Positions 26,320-34,937 of a stretch of DNA of 64,000 nucleotides are shown here, one piece after another. The stretch lies in assembly GCA_910579135.1 (NCBI GenBank), contig CAJTTM010000003.1, forward strand, positions 62,001 to 126,000, in the 5' to 3' direction. How positions within the stretch are numbered: position 1 is the first letter of the stretch; every line of letters begins with the position of its first letter. The DNA comes from an uncultured Erysipelotrichales bacterium (GTDB lineage Bacteria > Bacillota_I > Bacilli_A > Erysipelotrichales > Coprobacillaceae). The notes below the pieces were generated by a model, which worked only from the letters and a program-made list of their open reading frames with translations, did not search any database and was not told the DNA's origin. The position numbers were made by a program, and so were the translations under genes.

Positions 26320-27564
26320 TCAAATATATTTCCGGTTGTTTTCTTTCATAGCAGATATTATTGTTGGAAAGATAATAAATAATAAAGGAGATACTTTAAA
26401 ATTAATTAACCATGGATTAATTAATGAGCCATATAAAAATATCAAACATAGCGATACTGTTAAATATTGTTTCTTTGAATACATATACATCAAAGAAATA
26501 AATATCAAAACAATTAAACATAACACAACTAATATTCCATGTTTAAGTATAGCTTGCATATAACCATTATCTACATATAAATAAGTATGTGCTTTTAGTT
26601 TATCTAAATCACTCAAGCCTCCACCTATAAAATCAACAGTTTTACCAAATAAGGATATTCCATATTTATCAATAGCTAATTTTGTTAATTCTATTCTTCC
26701 ATTCAATAAAGTATTTAGTTTCATAATAAAATGATTCTTTGAAAACATTGAAACCATTAAACTTGTAATAGGCAAAAGTGGAAATATATATATTGATGTT
26801 TTTAGAACTTTTAATAAGAAAGATTTAAATTTATGAATAATATGATATTTATATAAAACTCCAAAAATAAATACAATCTCGCCTATAAAAAATTGTGTTC
26901 TAGATTTTGTTAAAAAGAAAGATATTATATATAATAATTGAATAACAAATAATGTGTAGTTTTCAACTATAAATCTTTTTATAAACATATACATTAATGT
27001 TAATGCTAATAAATATGTAGAAAAATTTGTAGGATAATCATAGCCTATTGAATTTCTAATAGAACCATCTGCTCTAAATGTTTCAAAATTTCCTATTATA
27101 TTAAATGCACATGAAGCTGTAATAAAACACATTGTGATAAGTTGCATTTTATAGGTTATATTTAACATTTCATCAAATGATATATCAATAGCTGCCATCA
27201 TTACAATAAGAAGTGTTGGTATGAGTGTATTTCTTGTTAAAATTGTATTCATAACTATTGAAAAAATAAATAATAACAATATATATAGAATTATATTTTT
27301 TATATTGATATTAAATATTTTTTCTTTATAAGAGAAAAAATATAAAATAAAACGAATTAAAAAGAATATATAACATATATATCTTATTATTGACATGATA
27401 TTATCAACAAATGGATACTTTGTAATATAAACTGATGTATCAATCATGATTGTGAAAAAATATATACAATAAAAAGAGAAAAAACAATATTTGTCTTTTA
27501 TTGTCTTTATAAATTTATTTATATTATTTTTCTCTAAACAATCAATCATAATATTCTTCTCCAT
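26320..27564 (-). CDS. Wzy-like polysaccharide polymerase (tandem copy 2)
   Basis: A 414-residue membrane protein paralogous to the protein encoded at 25024: it shares FRADGSIRNSIGYDYPTNFS, ISFFLTKSRTQFFIGE, the DKYGISLFGKT loop and an INP(W)L...P(L)LFIIFPTII ending. It probably arose by tandem duplication followed by strong divergence. It also should be a repeat-unit polymerase, though one copy may have changed role, for example to a ligase or a second linkage. The start at ATG 27564 has GGAAG 7 nt upstream and lies immediately after the stop of the DUF4422 gene. Confidence 0.8.
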   Translation of the reverse strand: MEKNIMIDCLEKNNINKFIKTIKDKYCFFSFYCIYFFTIMIDTSVYITKYPFVDNIMSIIRYICYIFFLIRFILYFFSYKEKIFNINIKNIILYILLLFIFSIVMNTILTRNTLIPTLLIVMMAAIDISFDEMLNITYKMQLITMCFITASCAFNIIGNFETFRADGSIRNSIGYDYPTNFSTYLLALTLMYMFIKRFIVENYTLFVIQLLYIISFFLTKSRTQFFIGEIVFIFGVLYKYHIIHKFKSFLLKVLKTSIYIFPLLPITSLMVSMFSKNHFIMKLNTLLNGRIELTKLAIDKYGISLFGKTVDFIGGGLSDLDKLKAHTYLYVDNGYMQAILKHGILVVLCLIVLIFISLMYMYSKKQYLTVSLCLIFLYGSLINPWLINFKVSPLLFIIFPTIISAMKENNRKYI

Positions 27565-28341
27565 TTAAAAACTTCCTTCGTATTTCTTTTTAAAAAACTT
27601 TGCTTTTAAAAATCCTATTCCTTTTTTTATATGGTTTATTTTTTCAGTATAGATAAAAGGAACTTCTTTATATGTGTAGTTATTCTTTGTTAACCATACA
27701 TCTAATAAAACCTCAGATACTCTTCCTGGATATCTAGAATGAAAAGCATTATACTTTTTATCTTTCAACTCATCTTCAACTTTAAAAAGTATATCAAATA
27801 CCCATGAACAGTACTTATCTAAATCTTCTTTTTTCATAATAAACATATTAAATGCATGCATGTAAGTTCTTTTCATACATTGATTAAAAGTAGGTATATA
27901 TTCAGGATAATCTTTTTCAATTATCTTCTTTGCAGCATCTAAAGTTTCAATATAAAGAGTATGATCAAAATGACTATATACATTTTCAATATAATAATTT
28001 CTTCTTTTTGTTACAATAACATCAGCACTATCTAAAAGTTTATCCGCTTCTTTTAAAGTTAATGCTTTTTCAAATGGTGTATTACCTTTATTCTTCCCCT
28101 TAAAATGCCTTCTATAATGAGCCAATCCAATATATTGAGCATCTAAATTTTTCCAAGCCCAATATAATCCTGTAAGTTCACAAAAAGAAGCATTCTTTTT
28201 AGAAATGTTATCACCTGTATTGTCTGTTATATACCCAATTAATTTTTTACCTTCAGCACCAACATGAATTGGGATATACATAGGATCTTTAGGCATCTTA
28301 TATTTTTTATGTGTCGCAACAATAACTTTAATGTCTTTCAT
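27565..28341 (-). CDS. DUF4422 family glycosyltransferase
   Basis: A 258-residue protein of the DUF4422 family, common in Firmicutes capsule loci and annotated as capsular polysaccharide glycosyltransferases. Hallmarks are IKVIVATHKKYKMPKDPMY at the N terminus, ITDNTGDNISKKNASFCELTGLYWAWKN (about 50-77), YIGLAHYRRHF, and MHAFNMFIMKK later. The acceptor and donor are unknown; because it follows the priming transferase directly, it may add the second sugar. The start is ATG 28341 with AGAGGAG 9 nt upstream (28351-28357); an in-frame ATG further up would overlap the priming gene. Confidence 0.85.
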   Translation of the reverse strand: MKDIKVIVATHKKYKMPKDPMYIPIHVGAEGKKLIGYITDNTGDNISKKNASFCELTGLYWAWKNLDAQYIGLAHYRRHFKGKNKGNTPFEKALTLKEADKLLDSADVIVTKRRNYYIENVYSHFDHTLYIETLDAAKKIIEKDYPEYIPTFNQCMKRTYMHAFNMFIMKKEDLDKYCSWVFDILFKVEDELKDKKYNAFHSRYPGRVSEVLLDVWLTKNNYTYKEVPFIYTEKINHIKKGIGFLKAKFFKKKYEGSF

Positions 28342-28342
28342 T

Positions 28343-29701
28343 TTATAATGCTCCTCTTCCATATAATACACCTTTAATAGTCTTATAGACAATAATAATA
28401 TCTAATCCAATAGACCAATTCTTATAATAATAATCATCAAACTTACATCTATCTTCAAAAGACACATCACTTCTCCCATTAGCTTGCCACATACCTGTTA
28501 TACCAGGTTTTGATTTAATAATGGTATTATAAAAAATATCCATATCTTCTTTTTCTCTTGGCAAGTATGGTCTAGGTCCCACTAAACTCATTTCACCTTT
28601 TAATACATTAATAAATTGAGGAAATTCATCTAATGAACGTTTACGTAATATCTCTCCTACTTTTGTGATTCTTGGATCATTTCTTAATTTCTTGTTTGTT
28701 AAATATTCTTCCCTTATTTCAGGATCTTTTTCCATTAAATCTTCCAATAATTGCTCTGCATTAGGAACCATTGAACGATATTTATAAATATGTATTGGTT
28801 TACCATTTAATCCAATTCTTTCTTGAGTAAAAAAGATAGGATCAGTATCTCCTTCTTTCTTATTCTTATATTTTACATATAATGTTAAAGGAACCAATAA
28901 TAAACATCCTGCAAGTCCTGCACAAATATCTATCATACGTTTGAAAAAACGTGATATGAAATTCATTTTTCCTCTAGAGGTTGAAATTAACAATTCACCA
29001 TCAAAATCCTCTATAGATGAATTAAATGTCATAGTAAAATCAAGATTAGGAGCTATTTTAATATATCTCACTTTATTAAATATCTTTCTTGTAACTTCAT
29101 CTATCATATCTTTAGAAGAATTAGGAATCGCAATAATCACTTGATCAATCTTTTCTTCTTTGATAACTTTCTCTAAATCTTTATATTCAAAAACCTTTTT
29201 ATCTTCTTCATCTAATATCTCAGATGTATGAACATTCTTCCCCATCTTTACATATCCAATAACTTTTGTAACTGCATATCTATTATTATGAGCTATCTGT
29301 CCAATTCTATATGCTCTTCTTCCAGTTCCAATAACTAATGTTCTTTTCGCAAGCTTATTTCTAAAAAGAATTCTAGCTGTTCTACTAATCAAAAGACTTA
29401 ATGCAAACATAAAGAATCCTGCACCTATAACTTTTATAAGGTTTAAAAATTGTGGATATAAATTAACACAAGATATTAATACATATATAATAAAGATTTT
29501 TCCTAAACTCCTTATCTCATTCCATACAAGTGTAGAAGATAGTCTATAATGTTTAAACATAAAAACTAAAATAAACCAAATTGATCCATACTTAATAGCC
29601 AAAACTGTTGGAATATTTAATAATTGAACTACTATATAATAAAGAAATACTTCTAAATAAAAAAGAAAAACAGAATAAATGCTCTTCCTCATATTATCCA
29701 T
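28343..29701 (-). CDS. Polyprenyl-phosphate sugar-1-phosphate transferase (priming enzyme, WbaP/CpsE-type)
   Basis: A 452-residue membrane enzyme that starts repeat-unit assembly by moving a hexose-1-phosphate to undecaprenyl phosphate. About four N-terminal membrane segments precede a nucleotide-binding-like domain (TLVIGTGRRAYRIGQIA) and the Bac_transf core: RMIDICAGLAGCLLLVPLT, IHIYKYRSM, DEFPQFINVLKGEMSLVGPRP, and KPGITGMWQANGRS. Galactose or glucose phosphate is usual for WbaP-type enzymes; here the sugar is unknown. ATG 29701 is chosen because of GGGGGAAG (29706-29713). It is the first gene of the left operon, directly behind a promoter. No second priming enzyme is visible in the right operon. 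Confidence 0.92.
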   Translation of the reverse strand: MDNMRKSIYSVFLFYLEVFLYYIVVQLLNIPTVLAIKYGSIWFILVFMFKHYRLSSTLVWNEIRSLGKIFIIYVLISCVNLYPQFLNLIKVIGAGFFMFALSLLISRTARILFRNKLAKRTLVIGTGRRAYRIGQIAHNNRYAVTKVIGYVKMGKNVHTSEILDEEDKKVFEYKDLEKVIKEEKIDQVIIAIPNSSKDMIDEVTRKIFNKVRYIKIAPNLDFTMTFNSSIEDFDGELLISTSRGKMNFISRFFKRMIDICAGLAGCLLLVPLTLYVKYKNKKEGDTDPIFFTQERIGLNGKPIHIYKYRSMVPNAEQLLEDLMEKDPEIREEYLTNKKLRNDPRITKVGEILRKRSLDEFPQFINVLKGEMSLVGPRPYLPREKEDMDIFYNTIIKSKPGITGMWQANGRSDVSFEDRCKFDDYYYKNWSIGLDIIIVYKTIKGVLYGRGAL

Positions 29702-29760
29702 TTTTCTTCCCCCTTTTCCCAAAACATCTCATCATTCAACATCTTTATTTAATCATCTAA

Positions 29761-29789
29761 TTTATATCATATATAATATTCAAAGTCAA
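29761..29789 (-). promoter_or_regulatory. Promoter of the left polysaccharide operon
   Basis: TTGACT (29784-29789), a 17-nt spacer and TATAAA (29761-29766) on the minus strand, 60 nt before the priming gene. A perfect 8-bp palindrome, AGTGCACT (29805-29812), lies just upstream of the -35 box and could be an activator or repressor site (inference). The preceding operon terminates at 29854-29884, so this operon has its own control. Confidence 0.65.
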
Positions 29790-29853
29790 TGAATTACACG
29801 TTATAGTGCACTTTATGCAATGTTTTAAACTAAACCTTTACATATTTTTCCAG

Positions 29854-29884
29854 AAAAAAACTTATGAGTTTAATACCCATAAGT
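29854..29884 (-). terminator. Intrinsic terminator of the right polysaccharide operon
   Basis: On the minus strand a 10-bp stem with one G-U pair, ACTTATGGGT / ACTCATAAGT, with a 5-nt loop, is followed by T7. It touches the last codon region of the Wzz-like gene and cleanly separates the two operons. Confidence 0.85.
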
Positions 29885-30889
29885 CTATCTCTCTTCAACA
29901 ATTGGAATAATACCTAAAAGATTTATATTTAAATCAGTACACAATGTAAGTTCTTCCTCTAATTGTGGATAACTTGTTTTACCAATCTTTTCAACAATAA
30001 CTACATTATTCATCTTATCCATTGTCTTCATAGATGAAACATCAGTATTAACATTGTTACCATAAGCAGCAACTATTCCTTCTTCTCTTAATCCCTTAAT
30101 GATAACTGCTATTTGATTTTTATCATTTTTACTTAAATCAATAGACGATGTAAGGAATACCTCCGCATAATGATTTCTCTTACATGTTATAACTAAATTT
30201 GTAATAACTAATCCAAGATGTTCCTCTTTTGTAAGAACATTTCTATATCTTAATTCTCTTATCTTAGAACTTATAGGATTTCTTTTTTTACCATCACTTA
30301 CTAAATAATCAAATATTCTAAGACTATAAACTTCTTCTAATTCTTCTTTGGTTTTTATTTTTTTATTTATAACATAATATCCACATACTACTATAGCTCC
30401 AGCTAGTAATCCACCAACCATACCAACTAAACTATATTTTACTAAACCATATGTCATTCCTATTTCAGTTATTTTAGGTTCTTTTGGTTCTTTTGGTTCC
30501 TTTGGCTTTTTTGGAGCAATTGGTCTATCTAATCTTAATTTATATGCATCATATATTTCATTTTTCTTCATTAAACTTTTAAATTCTTTTTCATATTTAG
30601 CATTTGCTTTTTCATAAACTTCTTTTTCTTTATAAAAAGTATCTAATTCTTTATCATATTCTTTTTTATTCTTTTTATATTGCTTTGATTTTTCTTTATA
30701 TGCTTCAACTTTTGCCTCATTGTTTCTTATATGATTATAGTTTTTAACTACTTTTAAACTTGTAAACCCTACAAATCCAATAATCGCACATAACAATAAA
30801 ATTTTCCATTGATAAATAATTGCCCAAAACATATCAAACAAATCAATAATTTTATCTTTTTTTTCTATATTTTTGATTTCTTTATCCAC
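29885..30889 (-). CDS. Wzz/CapA-like chain-length protein with degenerate BY-kinase-like C terminus
   Basis: A 334-residue membrane protein with two transmembrane segments (numbering from the upstream ATG: about 37-54 and 161-182). Between them is a Lys/Glu-rich coiled coil and a Pro-rich KKPKEPKEPKEPK stretch right before the second segment, the layout of polysaccharide co-polymerases. The cytoplasmic C terminus resembles the ATPase fold of bacterial tyrosine kinases: AEVFLTSSIDLSKNDKNQIA stands where a Walker A would be but lacks GKS/T, and NNVVIVEKIGKTSYPQLEEE...LLGIIPI matches the kinase's final strands. No Tyr cluster is seen. I start at GTG 30889, 9 nt after AAGGAG; ATG 30913 is the alternative. 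It would set chain length but cannot phosphorylate by this reading. Confidence 0.75.
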   Translation of the reverse strand: MDKEIKNIEKKDKIIDLFDMFWAIIYQWKILLLCAIIGFVGFTSLKVVKNYNHIRNNEAKVEAYKEKSKQYKKNKKEYDKELDTFYKEKEVYEKANAKYEKEFKSLMKKNEIYDAYKLRLDRPIAPKKPKEPKEPKEPKITEIGMTYGLVKYSLVGMVGGLLAGAIVVCGYYVINKKIKTKEELEEVYSLRIFDYLVSDGKKRNPISSKIRELRYRNVLTKEEHLGLVITNLVITCKRNHYAEVFLTSSIDLSKNDKNQIAVIIKGLREEGIVAAYGNNVNTDVSSMKTMDKMNNVVIVEKIGKTSYPQLEEELTLCTDLNINLLGIIPIVEER

Positions 30890-30956
30890 CAAATCCATCT
30901 CCTTATAAATCATATAAAATCTTATTTACTATTCTAACATAAAATGAAAACAATGC

Positions 30957-32507
30957 CTATAATAACTTATTTTTTAATCTTTTCACAAATCCCAATACTT
31001 GTTTTAATTCTTCTTTGCTACACACCGTAATTATTGAAACAATAACACCTACACTACCACATATTATACATCTTATTATTAAACACATCCACGTTCTATA
31101 ATCTGGAATGAAACTAATAACAAACGTCATAGAAATAACCATTAAAAAACATGAAATAAAGTGTCTGATAATAGTAGGATAAAATACACTCAATTTTTCT
31201 TTTAAGCAATATGCTGAGTATATTGGTGTATCAAAGAAATGAACAAAATTTAAAACCAAGGTTGTAAAAACAACCGCATAAGCACCTAAATCTGTATATT
31301 TAATAAGTAGATACATAAATACAACATTCAAAAATCCTGAAACAATAGTTATTAAACAAGGTAATTTTAACTTATTTGTTAGTGTAAAAACATAATATAG
31401 TGGTTTCACTACTCCAATCATAATATCACTCATTAGTACTATTACAGCTATATTAAATATAAAATTTATATTTCCTTTCAATATCCATAATTGCATAAAT
31501 GTGTATCCACATGTTAAAAAAACAGCAAAAACTATATTTGATATAGTTCCCGTAACTTTCATTGCTCTTTTTAATTCCTCTATTAAAAGTTCGTTTTTTT
31601 CTTCAGCATAATATTTCAATATTTTTGGTCTAAAAGAATTTACAAATGATTCAAGCAAGGCATTAATCATTGTTCCTAACGTTTTACCAATTGATATTTC
31701 ACCCATAATTTGTGATGTTAACATTAAATTTGAAACTAATAAGTCGAGCCCGCTATTTAATACATTCCCTAAATTATTTATTGAATTCCATATCCCTGAA
31801 GAAACAAGTTTTTTTATTACTTGTATGTCAAAATATTTTATATTTAAAGTTAATTCTTTAGTTAGTAAATGTGTATACCGAATGTTCATTATATTAACAT
31901 ATATAATTGATATTGCAGAAGCAACCCCTACATACCATATATGGATTGGAAAAAGAGTAAATAACGCTAAAACAATAACCCCTTGTATTATATAACTGAT
32001 ACTTTTTTGTTTTTCACTTAAACTTATTCTATTAGTTATAAAAGTACTTACATTGAAGGCAGTTCCAATCAATGAAACTAAATATCTTATTAAAACTAGA
32101 AAAAAAAGTATTTTAACATCTAATGTTAAATTATTGGATACATTTAATAAAATATCTAGCTTTAAAATCATGATACAACCTAACAACATGATAACCAAGG
32201 ATAAAATGGCATCAGCTATGATAGTCGAATTAAAATACTTATTTGCCTCTTCATAATCACCTTTATGGTATGCAATAGATATATATCTACCAGCAAACGC
32301 ATTTAATGCTATTGTAATGATATCTATATAAGAAGTAAATGTATTTGCTAAAGTTACAAACCCATAAGCTTCTGCTCCTGCTGTAGAGGTAATATATGAT
32401 GTAGTAAAAAATGTTATTAAGTAATTCACTAAAACAGCAATTACAGACCATATAATATTTAAAATTAATGCAAAATTTTTTTGACTATTTTTTTTAACAA
32501 TTTTCAC
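30957..32507 (-). CDS. wzx: Polysaccharide flippase (Wzx-like), second copy
   Basis: A 516-residue membrane protein with about 12-14 hydrophobic segments, similar to Firmicutes 'oligosaccharide flippase/MATE' proteins in capsule loci (FALILNIIWSVIAVLVNYLITFF then ITSTAGAEAYGFVTLANTF). It is distinct from the flippase at 17118 and should export the right operon's repeat unit. The start is probably GTG 32507 behind AGAGG (32515-32519) rather than the TTG at 32534, which would overlap the polymerase stop. It sits between the polymerase-like gene and the chain-length gene, a complete Wzx/Wzy/Wzz block. Confidence 0.85.
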   Translation of the reverse strand: MKIVKKNSQKNFALILNIIWSVIAVLVNYLITFFTTSYITSTAGAEAYGFVTLANTFTSYIDIITIALNAFAGRYISIAYHKGDYEEANKYFNSTIIADAILSLVIMLLGCIMILKLDILLNVSNNLTLDVKILFFLVLIRYLVSLIGTAFNVSTFITNRISLSEKQKSISYIIQGVIVLALFTLFPIHIWYVGVASAISIIYVNIMNIRYTHLLTKELTLNIKYFDIQVIKKLVSSGIWNSINNLGNVLNSGLDLLVSNLMLTSQIMGEISIGKTLGTMINALLESFVNSFRPKILKYYAEEKNELLIEELKRAMKVTGTISNIVFAVFLTCGYTFMQLWILKGNINFIFNIAVIVLMSDIMIGVVKPLYYVFTLTNKLKLPCLITIVSGFLNVVFMYLLIKYTDLGAYAVVFTTLVLNFVHFFDTPIYSAYCLKEKLSVFYPTIIRHFISCFLMVISMTFVISFIPDYRTWMCLIIRCIICGSVGVIVSIITVCSKEELKQVLGFVKRLKNKLL

Positions 32508-32530
32508 ACCCTTACACCTCTTTTCATAAA

Positions 32531-33691
32531 TCAATCCTTAAAAATACACTTTGAAAAAAGAAGAAGAAATATATTTGTTCCATATGAACAATATTGATTT
32601 TCAATACACGAAACTAACGCAATTATTAACATGGCAAAACACAAAAATATATCCTTTTTTCTCGCATAATTTATATTTCTTATAAAAACATATAAAAATA
32701 CAGCTAACCCAACCACTCCATATATAACATATATATATATATACATTATATCAGTTGCTGTTAATGCTTTAGGTAAATTATTTGCTAAAACATAATCCCA
32801 CGAAATTGGTGCTATACCATTTCCAAATAATGTTATTTTATAATAATTTAAGGCTTGATTAGCCAGATCTAATCTATAATTAAATAATTTGTTAAAAAAA
32901 GCAATAATTATATTATTAGGATTAAATATCCATGCAATATAAAAAGTTAAAAAGACTAAAACAACAACAAATGGAATAGCTAATGATTTTATTGCTAATT
33001 TAATATTTACTTCTTGTTTGATTTTAAAATTAATAACTTTATATAAAGTATAAAGCATAACTAAAATAACACCTATTTCACTGCTTCTTGAATTTGCCAC
33101 AACTTCTATAAAAACAAGCATGGCAATTTGGAAAAAAACATCTTTCCATCCAAGCTCATCTCTTCTAAGATAAGCAAGATATAATACAATTAAAAACATT
33201 GATGAACCAAATCTATTAGGATGTGTATATCCTAATGAATAACGTAGCAATCCATTTGATCTTACTGTAGTAACATCGGTTAAATATCTTAAAAATAATA
33301 GAACTAATAGTAAAACAGAAAATAATATTCGACATATAATATCAACTTTTATATATTTTTCAAAATCAACATCCTTAGAACATATAATTAAAAAAAATAC
33401 ATTTATTGGAGTCATACTTATTAAAATATTTAAGTCTTTATTTGTATACCACAATAACAATCCTATTATTATAAGACTCAATGAAAACAAAAGACTTTTT
33501 TTAGTCCATTTTTGATTTAATAACTTATATATCCCTATGAAATAACCTAGCATATAAAAAATTTTGATAACATCATTAAAAAAATAATACTGAGTAATCA
33601 AACAAGAAATTTGTATTAAAAAAGCTAGCAAGAAAAACATATATGTAAACATTGCTAAATCACTCTTTTTTATATACTTTTTCCTATTCAT
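32531..33691 (-). CDS. Wzy-like polysaccharide polymerase (right operon)
   Basis: A 386-residue membrane protein with about ten hydrophobic segments. It shares with the two left-operon polymerases the pattern VRSNGLLRYSLGYTHPNRFGS and ANSRSSEIG, with an LFGNGIAPISW loop, but is otherwise distant. It should polymerise the right operon's repeat unit together with the flippase and chain-length protein downstream. GGAGTGATTTC precedes the ATG. As with all Wzy calls, topology and context carry the weight. Confidence 0.78.
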   Translation of the reverse strand: MNRKKYIKKSDLAMFTYMFFLLAFLIQISCLITQYYFFNDVIKIFYMLGYFIGIYKLLNQKWTKKSLLFSLSLIIIGLLLWYTNKDLNILISMTPINVFFLIICSKDVDFEKYIKVDIICRILFSVLLLVLLFLRYLTDVTTVRSNGLLRYSLGYTHPNRFGSSMFLIVLYLAYLRRDELGWKDVFFQIAMLVFIEVVANSRSSEIGVILVMLYTLYKVINFKIKQEVNIKLAIKSLAIPFVVVLVFLTFYIAWIFNPNNIIIAFFNKLFNYRLDLANQALNYYKITLFGNGIAPISWDYVLANNLPKALTATDIMYIYIYVIYGVVGLAVFLYVFIRNINYARKKDIFLCFAMLIIALVSCIENQYCSYGTNIFLLLFSKCIFKD

Positions 33692-33715
33692 GAAATCACT
33701 CCTTTTTGTAGATGT

Positions 33716-34927
33716 CTACTTTAATAGACTATTATATATACTTAAAAAACTCTCATATTGTGCTTGTATATGATAATTTGATAGTTTTTCTTCAATGTTT
33801 TCAAAACACGTATACATTAATGCTTTTTCATTAGCAAAACGTTCCATAGCATCTCTCAATTCATCAATATCTCCAGGAGAAACTAATAAACCTGTTTTGT
33901 TATCTATTATCGTTTCAGGCAAAGCTCCTATTCTACTTGCTATCACAGGCATCCCGTTCATATAAGCATCAAGAATAACTCTACCAAAAGGTTCATTCCA
34001 AATAGAAGGGCATAATAATACATTGCATTTTTTTAATAAATCATTTAATTCCTTTTCATTTAAAAAACCTAAATAGTGTATTCTTTTATCATTTTTAGAT
34101 GCATTTTTAACTCTTTCTACTTCGACACCTTTTCCAGCAATATATAATTCAACATTTTCATTTTTTATTAAAGAAAAGGCATCTAGCATGGTAGAAATAC
34201 CTTTGTGTAAATGTAACCCTCCCAAATAAACAAAAGATATATTTTTTTTATCAGGTAACTCCTTTTTCCTTAATTCTAATATTGTTCTAACATCCTCTTG
34301 ATTATATTCGCATGCATTATAAACAGCCTTCTTTTGACTATTATTAAACAATAAGAGTTGCTCTATTTGAGAAATCATCATATGAGAAGGTGCCGTAATA
34401 TAATCGACATATCTAGTAAAATATCTATTTATATGTCTGTAAAATTGACATACCAAGTTAGCTCTAACACAAACTTCTCCATTTTTTTTCAGTAAATTTG
34501 TTTTAGGACAGGCAAGATAAAAATCTCGAATTGTATGTACTACAGGTATATTCATATCATATCCTATTTTCCATATAATTGGTGTAATCTCATATAAACC
34601 ATTTGTATGAATAATATCTGGACAAAACATCTTAATCTCATTCTTCAATATTTTTTTATTAAATACATTGTAAAAATCAAGCAATCTATGAAAAAACATT
34701 TTTATCAAATTTTTTTTCACACTTCCATAAGAATGATATATTGCTTTTAACTTTAATCTATGTACATCTATCCCATCAATATTTTCTACTAAATTATAAT
34801 GTCCCGAAGCTATAACAAGTACAGTATGTCCTTCTTTTTTTAGCTTTTCCGCTAACTTTTTAACACTATATTCAGCTCCGCCTTTGACCTCTGGATAATA
34901 AAATGAGTTAACTATCATTATTCTCAT
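33716..34927 (-). CDS. Glycosyltransferase family 4 protein
   Basis: A 403-residue GT-B enzyme. The N-terminal domain shows MRIMIVNSFYYPEVKGGAEYSVKKLAEKLKKEGHTV with the Gly-rich acceptor loop; the C-terminal donor domain has ISFVYLGGLHLHKGISTMLDAF, RIHYLGFLNEKELNDLLKKCNVLLCPSIWNEPFGRVILDAYMNGMPVIAS, including the E(x7)E motif (EPFGRVILDAYMNG). The donor sugar is unknown; GDP-mannose or GDP-D-rhamnose would fit the precursors made downstream and upstream in this operon. It is spaced 10 nt from the next gene upstream. Confidence 0.88.
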   Translation of the reverse strand: MRIMIVNSFYYPEVKGGAEYSVKKLAEKLKKEGHTVLVIASGHYNLVENIDGIDVHRLKLKAIYHSYGSVKKNLIKMFFHRLLDFYNVFNKKILKNEIKMFCPDIIHTNGLYEITPIIWKIGYDMNIPVVHTIRDFYLACPKTNLLKKNGEVCVRANLVCQFYRHINRYFTRYVDYITAPSHMMISQIEQLLLFNNSQKKAVYNACEYNQEDVRTILELRKKELPDKKNISFVYLGGLHLHKGISTMLDAFSLIKNENVELYIAGKGVEVERVKNASKNDKRIHYLGFLNEKELNDLLKKCNVLLCPSIWNEPFGRVILDAYMNGMPVIASRIGALPETIIDNKTGLLVSPGDIDELRDAMERFANEKALMYTCFENIEEKLSNYHIQAQYESFLSIYNSLLK

Positions 34928-34937
34928 ATCCGCTCTC

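Noticed and set aside
30957..32534. TTG at 32534 as start of the second flippase
   Set aside because: It overlaps the polymerase stop and has no spaced ribosome binding site; GTG 32507 with AGAGG upstream fits better.
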